Source: Flavobacteriaceae bacterium (GTDB lineage: Bacteria > Bacteroidota > Bacteroidia > Flavobacteriales > Weeksellaceae). From it: a DNA stretch of 62,200 nt. Positions 42,744 to 50,910 of this stretch are shown piece by piece; within the stretch, counting starts at the first letter, position 1; every line of letters begins with the position of its first letter. Position numbers and translations under genes: made by a program. Where the stretch lies: NCBI GenBank assembly GCA_031277475.1, contig JAITMJ010000005.1, positions 1 through 62,200 on the forward strand. Reading direction: 5' to 3'. Under the pieces are notes generated by a model that saw only the letters and a list, made by a program, of their open reading frames with translations, was not told where the DNA came from and did not search any database.

Positions 42744-42947
42744 TTAATTAAAAACTCCGATTAAAAATTGAAGCACATTTCTGATGGTTTTGGAGAATAG
42801 TTCATCTACTCCAAAAGTAAACAGCGATAAAATAAGCGTAGCCACAGCCACAACAACGGTGGACGATTGCAAATCCATCCATTTTGGCCATTCTACTTTA
42901 TGTCTAAACTCGTGATAAGAGCCTTTTAAAAATTCTGCTAAACTCAT
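42744..42947 (-). CDS. secE: SecE subunit of the Sec translocase
   Basis: The product has 67 residues, a normal length for the single-helix type. The motif YHEFRHKVEWPKWMDLQSST precedes one transmembrane helix (VVVAVATLILSLFTFGVDEL). SecE stabilises SecY in the inner membrane. Its position between tRNA-Trp and nusG is conserved in the phylum. Confidence 0.97.
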   Translation of the reverse strand: MSLAEFLKGSYHEFRHKVEWPKWMDLQSSTVVVAVATLILSLFTFGVDELFSKTIRNVLQFLIGVFN

Positions 42948-42961
42948 AACTTAAATAGTTG

Positions 42962-43033
42962 CACGGGCACAAGGATTCGAACCCTGATCAACGGTTTTGG
43001 AGACCGGTATCCTAGCCATTGGACGATGCCCGT
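42962..43033 (-). tRNA. tRNA-Trp (CCA anticodon)
   Basis: The acceptor stem is ACGGGCA/TGCCCGT, with discriminator G. The anticodon loop CTCCAAA contains CCA, and the T loop is GGTTCGAATCC. It is 72 nt without encoded CCA. It lies between tuf and secE, where Bacteroidota keep tRNA-Trp. Confidence 0.95.
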
Positions 43034-43038
43034 ATTTA

Positions 43039-43074
43039 AAAAAGTTCCGCAAGTTTTTTCCTTACGGAACTTTT
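43039..43074 (-). terminator. Terminator or attenuator between tuf and tRNA-Trp
   Basis: On the minus strand the stem AAAAGTTCCG/CGGAACTTTT has an internal A-rich loop and T-run. It lies after the tuf stop and just before tRNA-Trp, so it should limit read-through into the tRNA-secE-nusG unit. Confidence 0.8.
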
Positions 43075-43100
43075 AGTTTAATTAAAAGATTTATAAAATA

Positions 43101-44288
43101 TTAATCTAATATTTCTGTTACCTGACCGGCACCGACTGTTCTTCCGCCTTCTCTAATCGCAAATCTGAGACCATTGTTTAGAGCGATGGGTTGAAGCAAT
43201 TCTACGGTAATCGTCAAGTTGTCTCCCGGCATCACCATTTCTACGCCGTCCGGCAAGAAAATTTCACCGGTTACGTCAGTAGTTCTCACATAGAACTGAG
43301 GACGATATTTGTTGTGGAACGGTGTGTGTCTTCCGCCTTCTTCTTTGGAAAGGATATAAACCTCTGCTTTGAATTTTTTGTGCGGCGTTACAGAACCTTG
43401 TTTCGCGATAACCATACCTCTTCTGATGTCGGTTTTTTCGATACCTCTGAGAAGCAAACCTACGTTGTCTCCGGCTTCGCCTCTGTCAAGAATTTTTCTA
43501 AACATTTCAACTCCGGTTACGGTTGAAGTTAATTTTTCATTACCCATACCTACGATATCTACAGCATCTCCGGTGTTGATAACTCCTGCCTCGATTCTTC
43601 CGGTTGCTACGGTTCCTCTACCTGTGATAGAAAATACGTCTTCAATCGGCATCAAGAACGGTTTATCTTGATCTCTCACCGGTTGCTCGATCCAAGTATC
43701 AACGGCAGCCATCAATTCATCAACTTTTTCAACCCATTTCGGTTCGCCGTTAAGCGCTCCGAGAGCAGAACCTTGAATTACGGGAGAATTGTCTCCGTCA
43801 TAATCATAAGAGGAAAGAAGGTCTCTCACTTCAAGTTCTACGAGCTCCAACAATTCCGGATCGTCCACCATATCTACTTTGTTCATGAAAACAACAATTC
43901 TTGGTACGTTTACTTGGCGGCAAAGCAGGATGTGCTCTCTGGTTTGCGGCATCGGTCCGTCGGTAGCGGCTACTACCAAAATAGCACCGTCCATTTGTGC
44001 GGCACCTGTTACCATGTTTTTTACATAGTCGGCGTGTCCCGGACAATCCACGTGTGCATAGTGTCGGTTCACGGTTTCATATTCTACGTGAGAAGTATTG
44101 ATGGTAATACCTCTTTCTTTTTCTTCCGGTGCAGAGTCGATTGTAGTAAAATCTCTCTTTTCCGCTAAACCTTTGTCTGACAATACTTTTGTAATAGCAG
44201 CAGTCAAGGTGGTTTTACCATGGTCAACGTGACCAATGGTACCAATGTTCAAGTGTGGTTTGTTACGATTAAACGTTTCCTTTGCCAT
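43101..44288 (-). CDS. tuf: Elongation factor Tu
   Basis: The product has 395 residues, the standard length. It carries aminoacyl-tRNA to the ribosome. The P-loop GHVDHGKT is at 19-26, DCPGHADYV and NKVD follow, and domains 2 and 3 are complete through [16 protein letters not shown] -7 box upstream (44343-44336) gives a leader of about 47 nt. Confidence 0.99.
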   Translation of the reverse strand: MAKETFNRNKPHLNIGTIGHVDHGKTTLTAAITKVLSDKGLAEKRDFTTIDSAPEEKERGITINTSHVEYETVNRHYAHVDCPGHADYVKNMVTGAAQMDGAILVVAATDGPMPQTREHILLCRQVNVPRIVVFMNKVDMVDDPELLELVELEVRDLLSSYDYDGDNSPVIQGSALGALNGEPKWVEKVDELMAAVDTWIEQPVRDQDKPFLMPIEDVFSITGRGTVATGRIEAGVINTGDAVDIVGMGNEKLTSTVTGVEMFRKILDRGEAGDNVGLLLRGIEKTDIRRGMVIAKQGSVTPHKKFKAEVYILSKEEGGRHTPFHNKYRPQFYVRTTDVTGEIFLPDGVEMVMPGDNLTITVELLQPIALNNGLRFAIREGGRTVGAGQVTEILD

Positions 44289-44335
44289 GATTTCAATTAT
44301 TTATTTTATTGTTAATTATTAAAAATTTCAGTTTG

Positions 44336-44343
44336 CAAATATA
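44336..44343 (-). promoter_or_regulatory. -7 box TATATTTG of tuf
   Basis: A perfect TAnnTTTG followed by C on the minus strand. A TTTG at 44363-44360 lies 16 nt upstream, in the range of the -33 element. Confidence 0.75.
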
Positions 44344-44452
44344 GTGATTTTTTGAATATCAAAATATTTTTTAATGAAAAAGTTTTGTTGATAGTTGAAT
44401 CTATCCTTTGCTCTGTCCGCAATTAGTTCTTTGCTCCGTCAGAAAAATTGAT

Positions 44453-44460
44453 TATTTTTG
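44453..44460 (+). promoter_or_regulatory. -7 box TATTTTTG of phoH
   Basis: A perfect TAnnTTTG with only 4 nt between its G and ATG 44465, so the mRNA should be leaderless. Confidence 0.75.
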
Positions 44461-44464
44461 AAAA

Positions 44465-45424
44465 ATGTTTGAACTGCATTACGAAATCATCGGCGTTGAT
44501 GCCAAAATTTTTTACGGCGTAAACAATCAATTTTTCAATTTGATAAAATCCAATTTTCCGATGCTGAAAATCACGGGGCGAGACCACCACATTTTTGCGA
44601 TGGGGAACCAAGAAGCATTGGATATTTTGAAACAGAAATTGGATGATATCGTTCATTTTATCTCTGAAAACAATGCACTCCAACTGAAAGATGTGGAAAA
44701 TATTCTGAACATCAAAGACGAAACCGAGAAACAGTTGGTTTTCGATCAAGATATTATTATTAAAGGTGTCAACGGAAAAATCATCAAAGCCAAAACCACG
44801 AATCTGAAAAAACTCGTGAAAGAAAGCGAGAAAAAAGATATGGTTTTTGTAATCGGACCGGCAGGAACCGGAAAAACCTACACCGGAGTTGCTTTGGCAG
44901 CAAAAGCCCTGCGCGACAAAGAAGTGAAAAGAATCATCCTGACCAGACCGGCAGTGGAAGCCGGCGAAAGTTTGGGATTTTTGCCCGGAGATTTGAAAGA
45001 AAAACTCGATCCGTATTTGCAGCCGCTTTACGACGCACTTCACGATATGATTCCGCACGAAAAATTAGAAGGATACATCGAAAAAAAAATCATTGAAGTT
45101 GCACCGCTGGCTTTTATGCGTGGAAGAACTTTGGATGAAGCCTTTGTGATTTTAGACGAAGCGCAAAATACCACGCACGCACAAATGAAAATGTTTCTCA
45201 CCAGAATGGGAATGAACGCCAAATTCATCATCACCGGAGATCCGAGTCAAGTAGATTTGCCGCTGAAACAAAAATCCGGATTGAAAGAAGCGATGCGCAT
45301 TTTGAAAGATATTGAAGAAATTGGTTTTGTGCATCTTACGGAAGAAGATGTGGTTCGACATCCCGTTGTGAAAAAAATAATCTATGCCTACGGTAAAGAA
45401 GAAAAACGGATTCGGGAAGAGTGA
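44465..45424 (+). CDS. phoH: PhoH-family ATPase
   Basis: The product has 319 residues. After an N-terminal domain with a KH/PIN-like pattern, the PhoH core has Walker A GPAGTGKT at 131-138 and Walker B LDEAQN at 230-235, with QMKMFLTRMG following. PhoH proteins are nucleotide-binding and probably act on RNA; their cell role is not settled. The gene is divergent from tuf and has a very short promoter-to-ATG distance. Confidence 0.95.
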   Translation: MFELHYEIIGVDAKIFYGVNNQFFNLIKSNFPMLKITGRDHHIFAMGNQEALDILKQKLDDIVHFISENNALQLKDVENILNIKDETEKQLVFDQDIIIKGVNGKIIKAKTTNLKKLVKESEKKDMVFVIGPAGTGKTYTGVALAAKALRDKEVKRIILTRPAVEAGESLGFLPGDLKEKLDPYLQPLYDALHDMIPHEKLEGYIEKKIIEVAPLAFMRGRTLDEAFVILDEAQNTTHAQMKMFLTRMGMNAKFIITGDPSQVDLPLKQKSGLKEAMRILKDIEEIGFVHLTEEDVVRHPVVKKIIYAYGKEEKRIREE

Positions 45425-45599
45425 TTGACAGTTGGTTATCGGCTTCTTTATTCCGAATTTGGAACTCACACTTCTCTTTCCGCATCAGTAAATTATTTTT
45501 TTATTTTCCACTGTTTAAGATTAATATAGCATTAGTTGTCATATTTGGATTGAGTATATGAAAATTGCTCTTCACCTCCGTAACTCGAAAACTTTTTCT

Positions 45600-45607
45600 T
45601 AAATTTG
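45600..45607 (+). promoter_or_regulatory. -7 box TAAATTTG of sucC
   Basis: A perfect TAnnTTTG; the leader would be about 70 nt and contains a GACGCTGAGCGAAGTCAAAG string, a variant of a dispersed repeat. Confidence 0.6.
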
Positions 45608-45682
45608 TATCCCCGAACATTGACGCTGAGCGAAGTCAAAGTGTTGAGTTTTTAAATCCTTAAATCTTTTAATTAAATTTAT

Positions 45683-46870
45683 ATGAATCTCCACGAGTAT
45701 CAATCGAAAGAAATTTTATCAAAATACGGCGTAGCCGTTCAACGCGGAATTTTAGCGAATAATGTAGATGAAGCCGTTGCCGCTGCCGAAAAACTGACTG
45801 CCGAAACCGGAGCGCAAGGTTGGGTTGTAAAAGCGCAAATTCACGCGGGCGGACGCGGAAAAGGCGGTGGCGTAAAGTTTTCTCCGAATATGGAAAAACT
45901 GAAAGAAAACGCCGGAAACATTATCGGAATGCAACTCGTAACGCCGCAAACTTCCGCCGAAGGTAAAAAAGTAAATTCTGTTTTAATCGCCGAAGATGTT
46001 TATTATCCCGGAAATTCCGAGCCGAAAGAATATTATGTTTCCGTGCTTTTGGACAGGGCCGCAGGAAAAAACACAATTGTATATTCCACAGAAGGCGGAA
46101 TGGATATTGAACAAGTCGCCGAAACTACGCCGCATCTCATTCATAAAGAAACCATCGATCCCGCGTTGGGACTTCAAAGTTTTCAGGCGAGAAAAATCGC
46201 TTTCAATCTCGGTTTAGAGGGAAATTCGTTTAAAGAATTTGTGAAATTCATCACCGCTTTATACCAAGCCTACATTGGGATTGACGCTTCGCTTTTTGAA
46301 ATAAATCCGGTTTTGAAAACTTCGGACGATAAAATTATTGCCGTAGATGCGAAAGTAACATTGGACGATAATGCGCTTTTCCGGCACAAAGATTTGGCGG
46401 AATTGCGAGATACAAGAGAAGAAGATCCGCTGGATGTGGAAGCGGGAGAAGCCGGTTTGAATTTCGTGAAACTCGACGGAAATGTAGCGTGTATGGTAAA
46501 CGGCGCAGGATTGGCAATGGCAACGATGGACATCATAAAACTTTCCGGCGGAAATCCCGCGAATTTTCTGGATGTCGGCGGAACTGCCGATGCACAAAGA
46601 GTTCAGACCGCTTTCGGAATTATTTTGCGAGACCCGAATGTAAAAGCGATTTTAATCAATATTTTTGGCGGAATTGTTCGCTGCGACAGAGTAGCGCAAG
46701 GCGTTGTGGACGCTTACAAAGCGATGGGAAATATTCCCGTTCCGATTATCGTGAGATTGCAAGGAACCAACGCCGTTGAAGCAAAAAAACTGATTGACGA
46801 ATCCGGTTTGAACGTTCATTCCGCCATCACGCTGGAAGAAGCCGCAAGCAAAGTGAAGGAAGTGATTTGA
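45683..46870 (+). CDS. sucC: Succinyl-CoA synthetase (ADP-forming) beta subunit
   Basis: The product has 395 residues, the normal length. It makes succinate and ATP or GTP from succinyl-CoA in the TCA cycle. The start MNLHEYQSKEILSKYGVAV, the ATP-grasp segment (VVKAQIHAGGRGKGGGVK), GGTAD and NIFGGIVRCD are all present. The partner sucD is not adjacent, unlike in many bacteria. Confidence 0.97.
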   Translation: MNLHEYQSKEILSKYGVAVQRGILANNVDEAVAAAEKLTAETGAQGWVVKAQIHAGGRGKGGGVKFSPNMEKLKENAGNIIGMQLVTPQTSAEGKKVNSVLIAEDVYYPGNSEPKEYYVSVLLDRAAGKNTIVYSTEGGMDIEQVAETTPHLIHKETIDPALGLQSFQARKIAFNLGLEGNSFKEFVKFITALYQAYIGIDASLFEINPVLKTSDDKIIAVDAKVTLDDNALFRHKDLAELRDTREEDPLDVEAGEAGLNFVKLDGNVACMVNGAGLAMATMDIIKLSGGNPANFLDVGGTADAQRVQTAFGIILRDPNVKAILINIFGGIVRCDRVAQGVVDAYKAMGNIPVPIIVRLQGTNAVEAKKLIDESGLNVHSAITLEEAASKVKEVI

Positions 46871-47022
46871 GAATGTCATCATCATTATCATAAAAAAATT
46901 TACATTGTAACCATTTTTTTTCTTAATAGAAAGTTACAATCTTGTGGCTATTAGAGTCCGGACAATAATGTTTTTTTTCAATACATTTACACAGCACAAT
47001 CGGCGCTTACAAAATAAACCCA

Positions 47023-47646
47023 ATGGACAAAATAAAAATATTAGTCGTGGATGACCATCCGATAGTGCTGGAAGGAATGCAAACTGTTCTTTTAAATATT
47101 GGTTATGTGGAAGTTACGGCATTTGCAGATCATCCGTTAAAAGTTTTGGATTTGATAAAGACCGACAAACCGGACATTGTGATCACAGATATCAATATGC
47201 CGGAAGTGAGCGGCATTGAACTGACGGCGAAAATAAAAAAAGAATTTCCCGAAATAAAAATAATTGCGATGAGCAGTTTTGACGACCGTCTCTACATTTC
47301 GCAAATGGTGCAAAACGGTGCGTCCGGCTACATTCTGAAAAACTCGTCGAGAAAAGAAATCGAAGAAGCGATACTTACCGTAAGCGACGGAAAATTGTTT
47401 ATGAGCCTGAATTTGGATTTAAACAAACACGAATACGCGGAAATGAGCGGCATTCCGTTGTTGAGCAGTCGCGAAAAGGAAGTTCTATCGCTGATAGCCG
47501 AAGGATTTACCTCGGCACAAATTGCGGAAAAACTTTTTGTAAGTTTTCACACCGTTGAAGGACATCGCAAAAACCTGCTTGCCAAACTCAAAGCAAGCAA
47601 TACTGCCGGTTTGATAAAATTAGCGGCAAAATACGGATTGGTGTGA
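47023..47646 (+). CDS. NarL/LuxR-type response regulator
   Basis: The product has 207 residues. The receiver domain has the acidic pair DDHP near the start, the phosphorylated Asp56 in VITDINMPEVSG, then a conserved Ser and Lys. The C-terminal HTH (LLSSREKEVLSLIAEGFTS, with VSFHTVEGHRKNLLAKL) binds DNA. No histidine kinase gene is adjacent, so this is an orphan regulator in this window. Confidence 0.95.
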   Translation: MDKIKILVVDDHPIVLEGMQTVLLNIGYVEVTAFADHPLKVLDLIKTDKPDIVITDINMPEVSGIELTAKIKKEFPEIKIIAMSSFDDRLYISQMVQNGASGYILKNSSRKEIEEAILTVSDGKLFMSLNLDLNKHEYAEMSGIPLLSSREKEVLSLIAEGFTSAQIAEKLFVSFHTVEGHRKNLLAKLKASNTAGLIKLAAKYGLV

Positions 47647-47763
47647 AGTTATAAATAAGGCTCGCGTCTTCTTAATACGTTTTTCCGGTTGCCGAGTGAA
47701 ACGCCTTTGCGTAAAATATTTTTAAACCTTTATAAAAACTCTTTGTGTTAAAATTATAATAAG

Positions 47764-47798
47764 AAAAACCCCGAATTTCAAAAAAAATCAGGGTTTTT
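47764..47798. terminator. Bidirectional terminator between convergent genes
   Basis: The stem AAAAACCC/GGGTTTTT has an A-rich loop. It lies between the response regulator stop at 47646 and the HhH gene stop at 47818 and can serve both. Confidence 0.85.
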
Positions 47799-47817
47799 GT
47801 TTATAGTTTTCACGGTT

Positions 47818-49164
47818 TCACGATTTCAGATAAAGCCTCATTTTGGCTTCGGTTTCCGGTTTGAGTTTCAGATTTTTGAAAATCTTTTTCTCGTCTTGAA
47901 AAGAAATTCTGTAATAAACAATTTTATCCGCATAATATTTGAAATACGGATGTTCTTTCATCCATTGTTCCGGCGCATCCAAAAGCGTGTGTTTCTGAAC
48001 GTTACCGGAATTTAGCGGCGAAATTTCCAACAAATTTTCGGTTAAATTTTTGTCGATATTATAGGTTTCCAAAATTTGATCTTTGCTTACAAAACCTCCG
48101 AGTTTCTTGCGAAATCCGATGAAACTTCCGGCGGCTTTTTCGTCGAAACCAAATTCTCGAAGTTGCTTAAACGTGATTTCATTCAAATCAATTTTTGAAA
48201 AATCGGTTTTGGATGCGATTTCGTTTTTTGAATATTCGGAAACTTCTGTTTTAATGGGGTTTTCAACGGTTTTTATTTGCAGAAAAGGTTTCATTTCTTC
48301 AAATTTTTCTTCCGAAACCACGAAACAATTTTTCAAATCTTCATCGGTTTTAAAATTACCTTTCAAAATTTTGTTTTTGTAATTTAAAATTACAGTCGCC
48401 TGTTTTTCGGAGAAACCGAGTTTTTGCCAGCCTTCCGAATCCAATTCATTCGGATTAAAATCCGCATATTGAATTTTTGGTTTTTCGGTTTTAACGTTTG
48501 AAAAATGTTTTTCAAAATTTTCAGGCGTTTTTTCCGGCAACAAAATAAATGCTTCCAATTTTGCAAAATTTTCTTCGCTGATGATGAAACATTCTTTGAA
48601 TTTTTCTTTGCTGATGAAGCTTCCGCCGAGATAATTTTTATATTTCAAAATGGCTTCGGATTGTTTTTCACTGAAACCCAAATTCTGCCAATCGGTTTTG
48701 GAAAAATCGTCAGGATTAAACTTTTTACGAACCGAAATTTCTTTTTTGGAATATTTTGAAAAGCCTTTTGTATAAGCATTTTCCGAGGTTTTCGGCAACA
48801 AAATAAACGCTTCTAACTGCAAATATTTTTCATCCGACACAGCGTAGCATTTTTTAAACTGATTTTTCGAGGAAAATTTGCCGCCGCAAATATTTTTGTA
48901 TTTTAAAATGGTTTTCGCTTGTTTTTCGCTGAAACCCAATTTTTGCCAATCGTTTTCCGAGAGATTATTCGGATTAAAATTCTGTAAATCAATCTTATTT
49001 TCAGTATTTTGAACGGAAAATTCCAATGTGGAAAATTCCGAATTTTTTCTTTCAAAAGGAAAAAAGTTTTGGGAGATGAATAAAAATCCAAGTCCCAAAA
49101 CACTCACTACAAAATATATGAAAAACTTTGATTTTGCGAAGAAAATTTTGTTTGTTGTTGTCAT
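47818..49164 (-). CDS. Membrane-anchored protein with tandem ComEA-like helix-hairpin-helix repeats
   Basis: The product has 448 residues from the chosen start MTTTNKIFF at 49164. The longer frame to 49233 contains the -7 box, so it is rejected. A membrane helix (about FFIYFVVSVLGLGFLFI) is followed by three near-identical units of the form NPNNLSENDWQKLGFSEKQA and ILKYKN, each followed by a spacer. A fourth diverged unit (IDLNEITFKQLREFGFDEKA, with FRKKLGGF) follows. HhH motifs bind DNA non-specifically; ComEA-type proteins take up DNA in transformation. The C-terminal region has no clear domain. DNA binding is inferred from the repeats only. Confidence 0.85.
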   Translation of the reverse strand: MTTTNKIFFAKSKFFIYFVVSVLGLGFLFISQNFFPFERKNSEFSTLEFSVQNTENKIDLQNFNPNNLSENDWQKLGFSEKQAKTILKYKNICGGKFSSKNQFKKCYAVSDEKYLQLEAFILLPKTSENAYTKGFSKYSKKEISVRKKFNPDDFSKTDWQNLGFSEKQSEAILKYKNYLGGSFISKEKFKECFIISEENFAKLEAFILLPEKTPENFEKHFSNVKTEKPKIQYADFNPNELDSEGWQKLGFSEKQATVILNYKNKILKGNFKTDEDLKNCFVVSEEKFEEMKPFLQIKTVENPIKTEVSEYSKNEIASKTDFSKIDLNEITFKQLREFGFDEKAAGSFIGFRKKLGGFVSKDQILETYNIDKNLTENLLEISPLNSGNVQKHTLLDAPEQWMKEHPYFKYYADKIVYYRISFQDEKKIFKNLKLKPETEAKMRLYLKS

Positions 49165-49181
49165 TTCTAAAATTTTTCTTG

Positions 49182-49189
49182 CAAAGATG
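49182..49189 (-). promoter_or_regulatory. -7 box CATCTTTG of the HhH gene
   Basis: One mismatch to TAnnTTTG (C for T at the first base), followed by C, 17 nt before ATG 49164. It fixes the shorter start. Confidence 0.55.
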
Positions 49190-49206
49190 AAAAGTTTGGG
49201 AATCAA

Positions 49207-49230
49207 AAAAAAGGTGAAAACACCTTTTTT
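49207..49230. terminator. Short palindrome with flanking A and T runs
   Basis: AAAAAAGGTG-aaaa-CACCTTTTTT. It resembles a bidirectional terminator but overlaps the expected -33 region of the HhH promoter, so it may instead be an operator. A related GTGAAAATCACC lies just downstream. Confidence 0.4.
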
Positions 49231-49393
49231 CATACGTGAAAATCACCTTTTTTTTATGATTGATGATTTTCAACTTATGATTATCAAGTCTACAATGCTT
49301 ATAATCAGCCCATTAAATAGAAAAATAGAAAATGTCTAAAGCAACGGAAAAAAACCAAAAGCGAAATCTGTTTTTGTATTTGGAAATTTTTTT

Positions 49394-49423
49394 TTGAAAA
49401 TGATTTGAAATTTCTTAATTTCG
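49394..49423 (+). promoter_or_regulatory. Promoter of the bTHX gene (TTTG and TAATTTCG)
   Basis: A TTTG at 49394-49397, an 18-nt spacer, then TAATTTCG at 49416-49423, one mismatch to the -7 consensus. The ATG at 49452 follows after about 28 nt. Confidence 0.5.
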
Positions 49424-49451
49424 CCGTAATCATCAAAATTAATTTTCAATT

Positions 49452-49739
49452 ATGGGAAAAGGAGATAGAAAGACCAGACGCGGGAAAATAACAATGGGAA
49501 GTTACGGAAAAACCAGACGCAAGAAAACTTCAAAAACGGTTGCTGTCTTAGGAAAACCTGTGAAAGCAGTTGCTGTTGAGGTTATGGAGAAACCCGTAAA
49601 AACAGAACCGGTAAAAAAAGAAACCAAACCCAAAGCCGCCAAAACTGAAAAACCCAAAGCAGAAAAACCGGAGAAACCGAAAACCACTGAGGCTAAACCG
49701 AAAACCACAACGGCAAAAAAGAAAAAAGCAGAAGAATAA
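49452..49739 (+). CDS. 30S ribosomal protein THX, with a long Lys/Ala/Pro tail
   Basis: The first 26 residues (MGKGDRKTRRGKITMGSYGK then TRRKK) match bTHX, a small basic protein of the 30S head. Typical family members stop near residue 30-60; here an additional tail of about 65 residues (repeating KPKAEKPEKPKTTE-type units) extends to 95. The tail is low-complexity and may be disordered. Promoter and terminator frame it as a single gene. Confidence 0.88.
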   Translation: MGKGDRKTRRGKITMGSYGKTRRKKTSKTVAVLGKPVKAVAVEVMEKPVKTEPVKKETKPKAAKTEKPKAEKPEKPKTTEAKPKTTTAKKKKAEE

Positions 49740-49760
49740 TTTTACCTCATTTTTTTGTGA

Positions 49761-49790
49761 AAAACGCTTTATTTTTAAAGCGTTTTTTTT
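49761..49790 (+). terminator. Rho-independent terminator of the bTHX gene
   Basis: AAAACGCTTTA, loop TTTT, TAAAGCGTTTT and a T-run, 20 bp after the stop. Confidence 0.9.
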
Positions 49791-49830
49791 TGAATTAACG
49801 GATTGTCTTGTGTCTCACGTCTGAAATCTA

Positions 49831-49838
49831 TACTTTTG
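49831..49838 (+). promoter_or_regulatory. -7 box TACTTTTG of the SRPBCC gene
   Basis: A perfect TAnnTTTG followed by C, only 4 nt before ATG 49843, so the mRNA should be leaderless. Confidence 0.75.
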
Positions 49839-49842
49839 CAAA

Positions 49843-50883
49843 ATGCGTTGGTTGAGAATCATTTTTTTTACGATGTTGGCTTTGTTTGGGGCATATTCTG
49901 CGGTGATGTATTTTTTTGCAGACGAAAACAAAAACTTCACCGTAACCCGAGAAATTGACTATCCTTTGGAAAAGGTTTTTCCGCAATTTAATAATTTTCA
50001 ATATTTTACACGATGGAATGATTATTTTTCCGATTCAAAAAAAATACACATCAATTATTACCGACCTTACGAAGGAAACGGCAGTGCGATTAGTTTTTAC
50101 AATCGTGATAACGACAGGCAAGGCGAGATGTTCATCCGCTACGAAAATCCGTTTAAAGTTTTGAAATATCAACTTTTTGAAAACGAAAATACCAATCCTA
50201 CTTTAATTAATATTAAATTTAAAACCATTTCTCCGCAGAAAACGCAGATTATTTGGGAGGTTCACACACCGAAACAGCCGTTGCTAAAACGTTCCGTGAA
50301 TTTTTGGACACAAGACCGATACATGGAAAATCTGGATAAAAGTATGGCAAGTTTGAAAAATATTCTCGCCAACAAAGTGGAAAAAGACGAGCAAATAAAC
50401 CGCATAAAGTATGATACGATTTTGGTGGAAGAAAGAAAAGGCGGATTGCTGATCGGCGTAAGTGTAAGCACTTCCGGTAAAAATGATGCTTTGTTTAAAA
50501 ATATCGTTCAAAATCATAATAAGGTTCACAATTTTGTAACGACTAATTTGGAAAAAAACGAAGATGAATTCGGGATGCCGATGTTGATAACCCATCCCGG
50601 AAGTTTTAAAGATAAGGAAGTTTCCTATTTCTATGGCGTTCCGGTTTCCAAAAGAATTTCAATTTCGGATAACAATTTCAGTTTCAAAACGTTAAACGAA
50701 ACAAAAACTTATGCTATTTATTTTAAAGGAAACTATTCCGATAGAATTTCAAGTATCCAAAAACTCCTCGAAAAAGCCCAAAAAGATACTTTGCGAAACG
50801 GCGATTTGGAACAAATTTTCATCGAACCGCCAACGGAAAGACAAGAGGTAACGCTGAAAATTTCGTTACCGGTTTATAAATAG
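49843..50883 (+). CDS. SRPBCC plus GyrI-like effector-binding protein, membrane-anchored
   Basis: The product has 346 residues. One N-terminal transmembrane helix (RIIFFTMLALFGAYSAVMYF) precedes an SRPBCC domain (FTVTREIDYPLEKVFPQFNN, with FQYFTRWNDYF). A GyrI-like effector-binding domain begins at about residue 190 (YDTILVEERKGGLLIGVSVS). This pairing occurs in several bacteria, and the effector domain usually binds small hydrophobic ligands. The specific ligand is unknown. Gene stands alone. Confidence 0.8.
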   Translation: MRWLRIIFFTMLALFGAYSAVMYFFADENKNFTVTREIDYPLEKVFPQFNNFQYFTRWNDYFSDSKKIHINYYRPYEGNGSAISFYNRDNDRQGEMFIRYENPFKVLKYQLFENENTNPTLINIKFKTISPQKTQIIWEVHTPKQPLLKRSVNFWTQDRYMENLDKSMASLKNILANKVEKDEQINRIKYDTILVEERKGGLLIGVSVSTSGKNDALFKNIVQNHNKVHNFVTTNLEKNEDEFGMPMLITHPGSFKDKEVSYFYGVPVSKRISISDNNFSFKTLNETKTYAIYFKGNYSDRISSIQKLLEKAQKDTLRNGDLEQIFIEPPTERQEVTLKISLPVYK

Positions 50884-50910
50884 AGCATTACTGAAAATTT
50901 TGAAATCCTT

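Noticed and set aside
49165-49233. Longer start of the HhH-repeat gene at 49233
   Set aside because: A near-consensus -7 box lies within the extension, and the added residues (MKKGVFTFFLIPKLFIFARK) overlap a terminator-like palindrome.
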